From positions 1 to 23,540 of the IMG/VR virus record IMGVR_UViG_3300010373_000140: a DNA stretch of 23,540 nt; one strand, given 5' to 3'. This document shows, in pieces, positions 23,105 through 23,540 of this stretch (positions within the stretch are counted from its first letter, which is position 1; the number at the start of each line of letters is the position of its first letter). The notes beneath the pieces are model-generated. The model saw only the letters and a list, made by a program, of their open reading frames with translations. It was not told where the DNA came from and ran no database searches. The stretch is from a virus. Both the position numbers and the translations under genes were made by a program.

Positions 23105-23520
23105 TGGCTATTGCGAATTTTACGCCGCCGTCGATCGATATAACCGGCGTGCGCAGCTTCCAACAGTTGCGCGATGCGGTGATGCGATTTCTGCCGAATC
23201 TTAACCAGTACATGATCAACTATTTCCAGTTGACCTTGCTGCCGTCGTTGAATTCGGCTCTCTACAGCTACGGGACGGATATCGCGAGCGCGACGACGAT
23301 TTCGCCGACCAACTTCATCCATGCCGTATCCGGGACGGCAACAATTACAACTATCAATTCGCCCATCGGGTTCGCTGGGCCGCTGATGCTCTATGCGAAG
23401 GATGGCTTCGCCGTGAATACGGCAGGGAATATCACGCCGGCGGCAACGGTCGTGGCGGGGCATGGAATCTTGCTGGCGTATCATCCGGCGGTCGCGAAAT
23501 GGGTAGGTGTGACCTCGTGA
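23104..23520 (+). CDS. Putative tail/needle-associated protein
   Basis: A 138-aa protein. The N-terminal half is helical (SFQQLRDAVMRFLPNLNQYM). The C-terminal half (from about 60) is a beta-rich domain with FIHAVSGTATITTINSP, GPLMLYAKDGF and NITPAATVVAGHGILLAY, ending in K-W-V-G-V. This ending is common in small tail-fibre or tail-tip proteins. A trimeric helix plus beta tip following the gp10-like gene could correspond to the needle of P22-type tails, but no sequence identity to gp26 is claimed. ATG 23104 overlaps the previous TGA. Confidence 0.68.
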   Translation: MAIANFTPPSIDITGVRSFQQLRDAVMRFLPNLNQYMINYFQLTLLPSLNSALYSYGTDIASATTISPTNFIHAVSGTATITTINSPIGFAGPLMLYAKDGFAVNTAGNITPAATVVAGHGILLAYHPAVAKWVGVTS

Positions 23521-23540
23521 AACGGCTCTTTGCATTCATC
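23517..23540 (+). CDS. Start of a further gene (partial, cut by window end)
   Basis: GTG 23517 overlaps the previous TGA as GTGA and opens MKRLFAFI before the window ends. The Lys/Arg start with a hydrophobic run would fit a signal peptide or membrane anchor, but eight residues cannot show it. Confidence 0.4.

Noticed and set aside
1-23540. CRISPR array, insertion sequence, integrase attachment site or retroelement.
   Set aside because: No regularly spaced repeats, transposase, integrase, reverse transcriptase or tRNA-like target was seen.

Overview
The window is a densely packed, one-directional block of bacteriophage genes: the packaging and virion-assembly half of a tailed phage genome. 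The gene set is a large terminase, a P22-like portal, a scaffold-like protein, an N4-gp56-family major capsid protein, a head-tail adaptor and a P22 gp10-like tail hub. Together these point to a podovirus-like virion. No contractile sheath, tail tube or classical tape measure is visible, and no integrase, repressor, replication, lysis or tRNA gene. DNA is GC-rich and Shine-Dalgarno sites are clear, so the host is a bacterium, but nothing here identifies it. Many genes overlap as ATGA, GTGA, TGATG or TAATG, as expected for one or two long late transcripts.

Layout: (1) 56-3069: terminase large subunit, two Cys/His-rich proteins and a possible GNAT-fold protein. (2) 3070-8681: six Gln/Gly/Ala-rich or helical proteins ending in a 793-aa protein, best read as internal-virion/ejection proteins, unusually placed between terminase and portal. 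(3) 8678-15131: a zinc-ribbon-like protein, the portal, then an accessory stretch with more Cys-rich small proteins, two HNH endonuclease genes and a PurD-like ATP-grasp protein. (4) 15144-16748: scaffold-like protein and three small basic or unknown proteins, one DUF3008-like. (5) 16749-16997: the only sizeable non-coding stretch, with a sigma70-like promoter and a leader full of hairpins. (6) 16998-19875: major capsid protein, a GT-A glycosyltransferase, a possible decoration protein and two small proteins. (7) 19885-23540: a secreted two-repeat Cys protein, adaptor, tail hub, a tail-associated protein and the first 8 codons of another gene.

The most notable observation is at 13414-13922. 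The second HNH gene begins with a 13-residue N-terminus that is a synonymously recoded copy of the N-terminus of the next gene, the ATP-grasp gene. This looks like a homing endonuclease that inserted near the start of a gene, took over its start codon, and supplied a divergent replacement start. That would both preserve the target gene and could destroy the cleavage site. The second notable signal is at the capsid gene: a strong GGAGG lies 23 nt from the ATG, and a perfect 19-nt hairpin (one G-U pair) fills the gap, which would bring the two into normal spacing.
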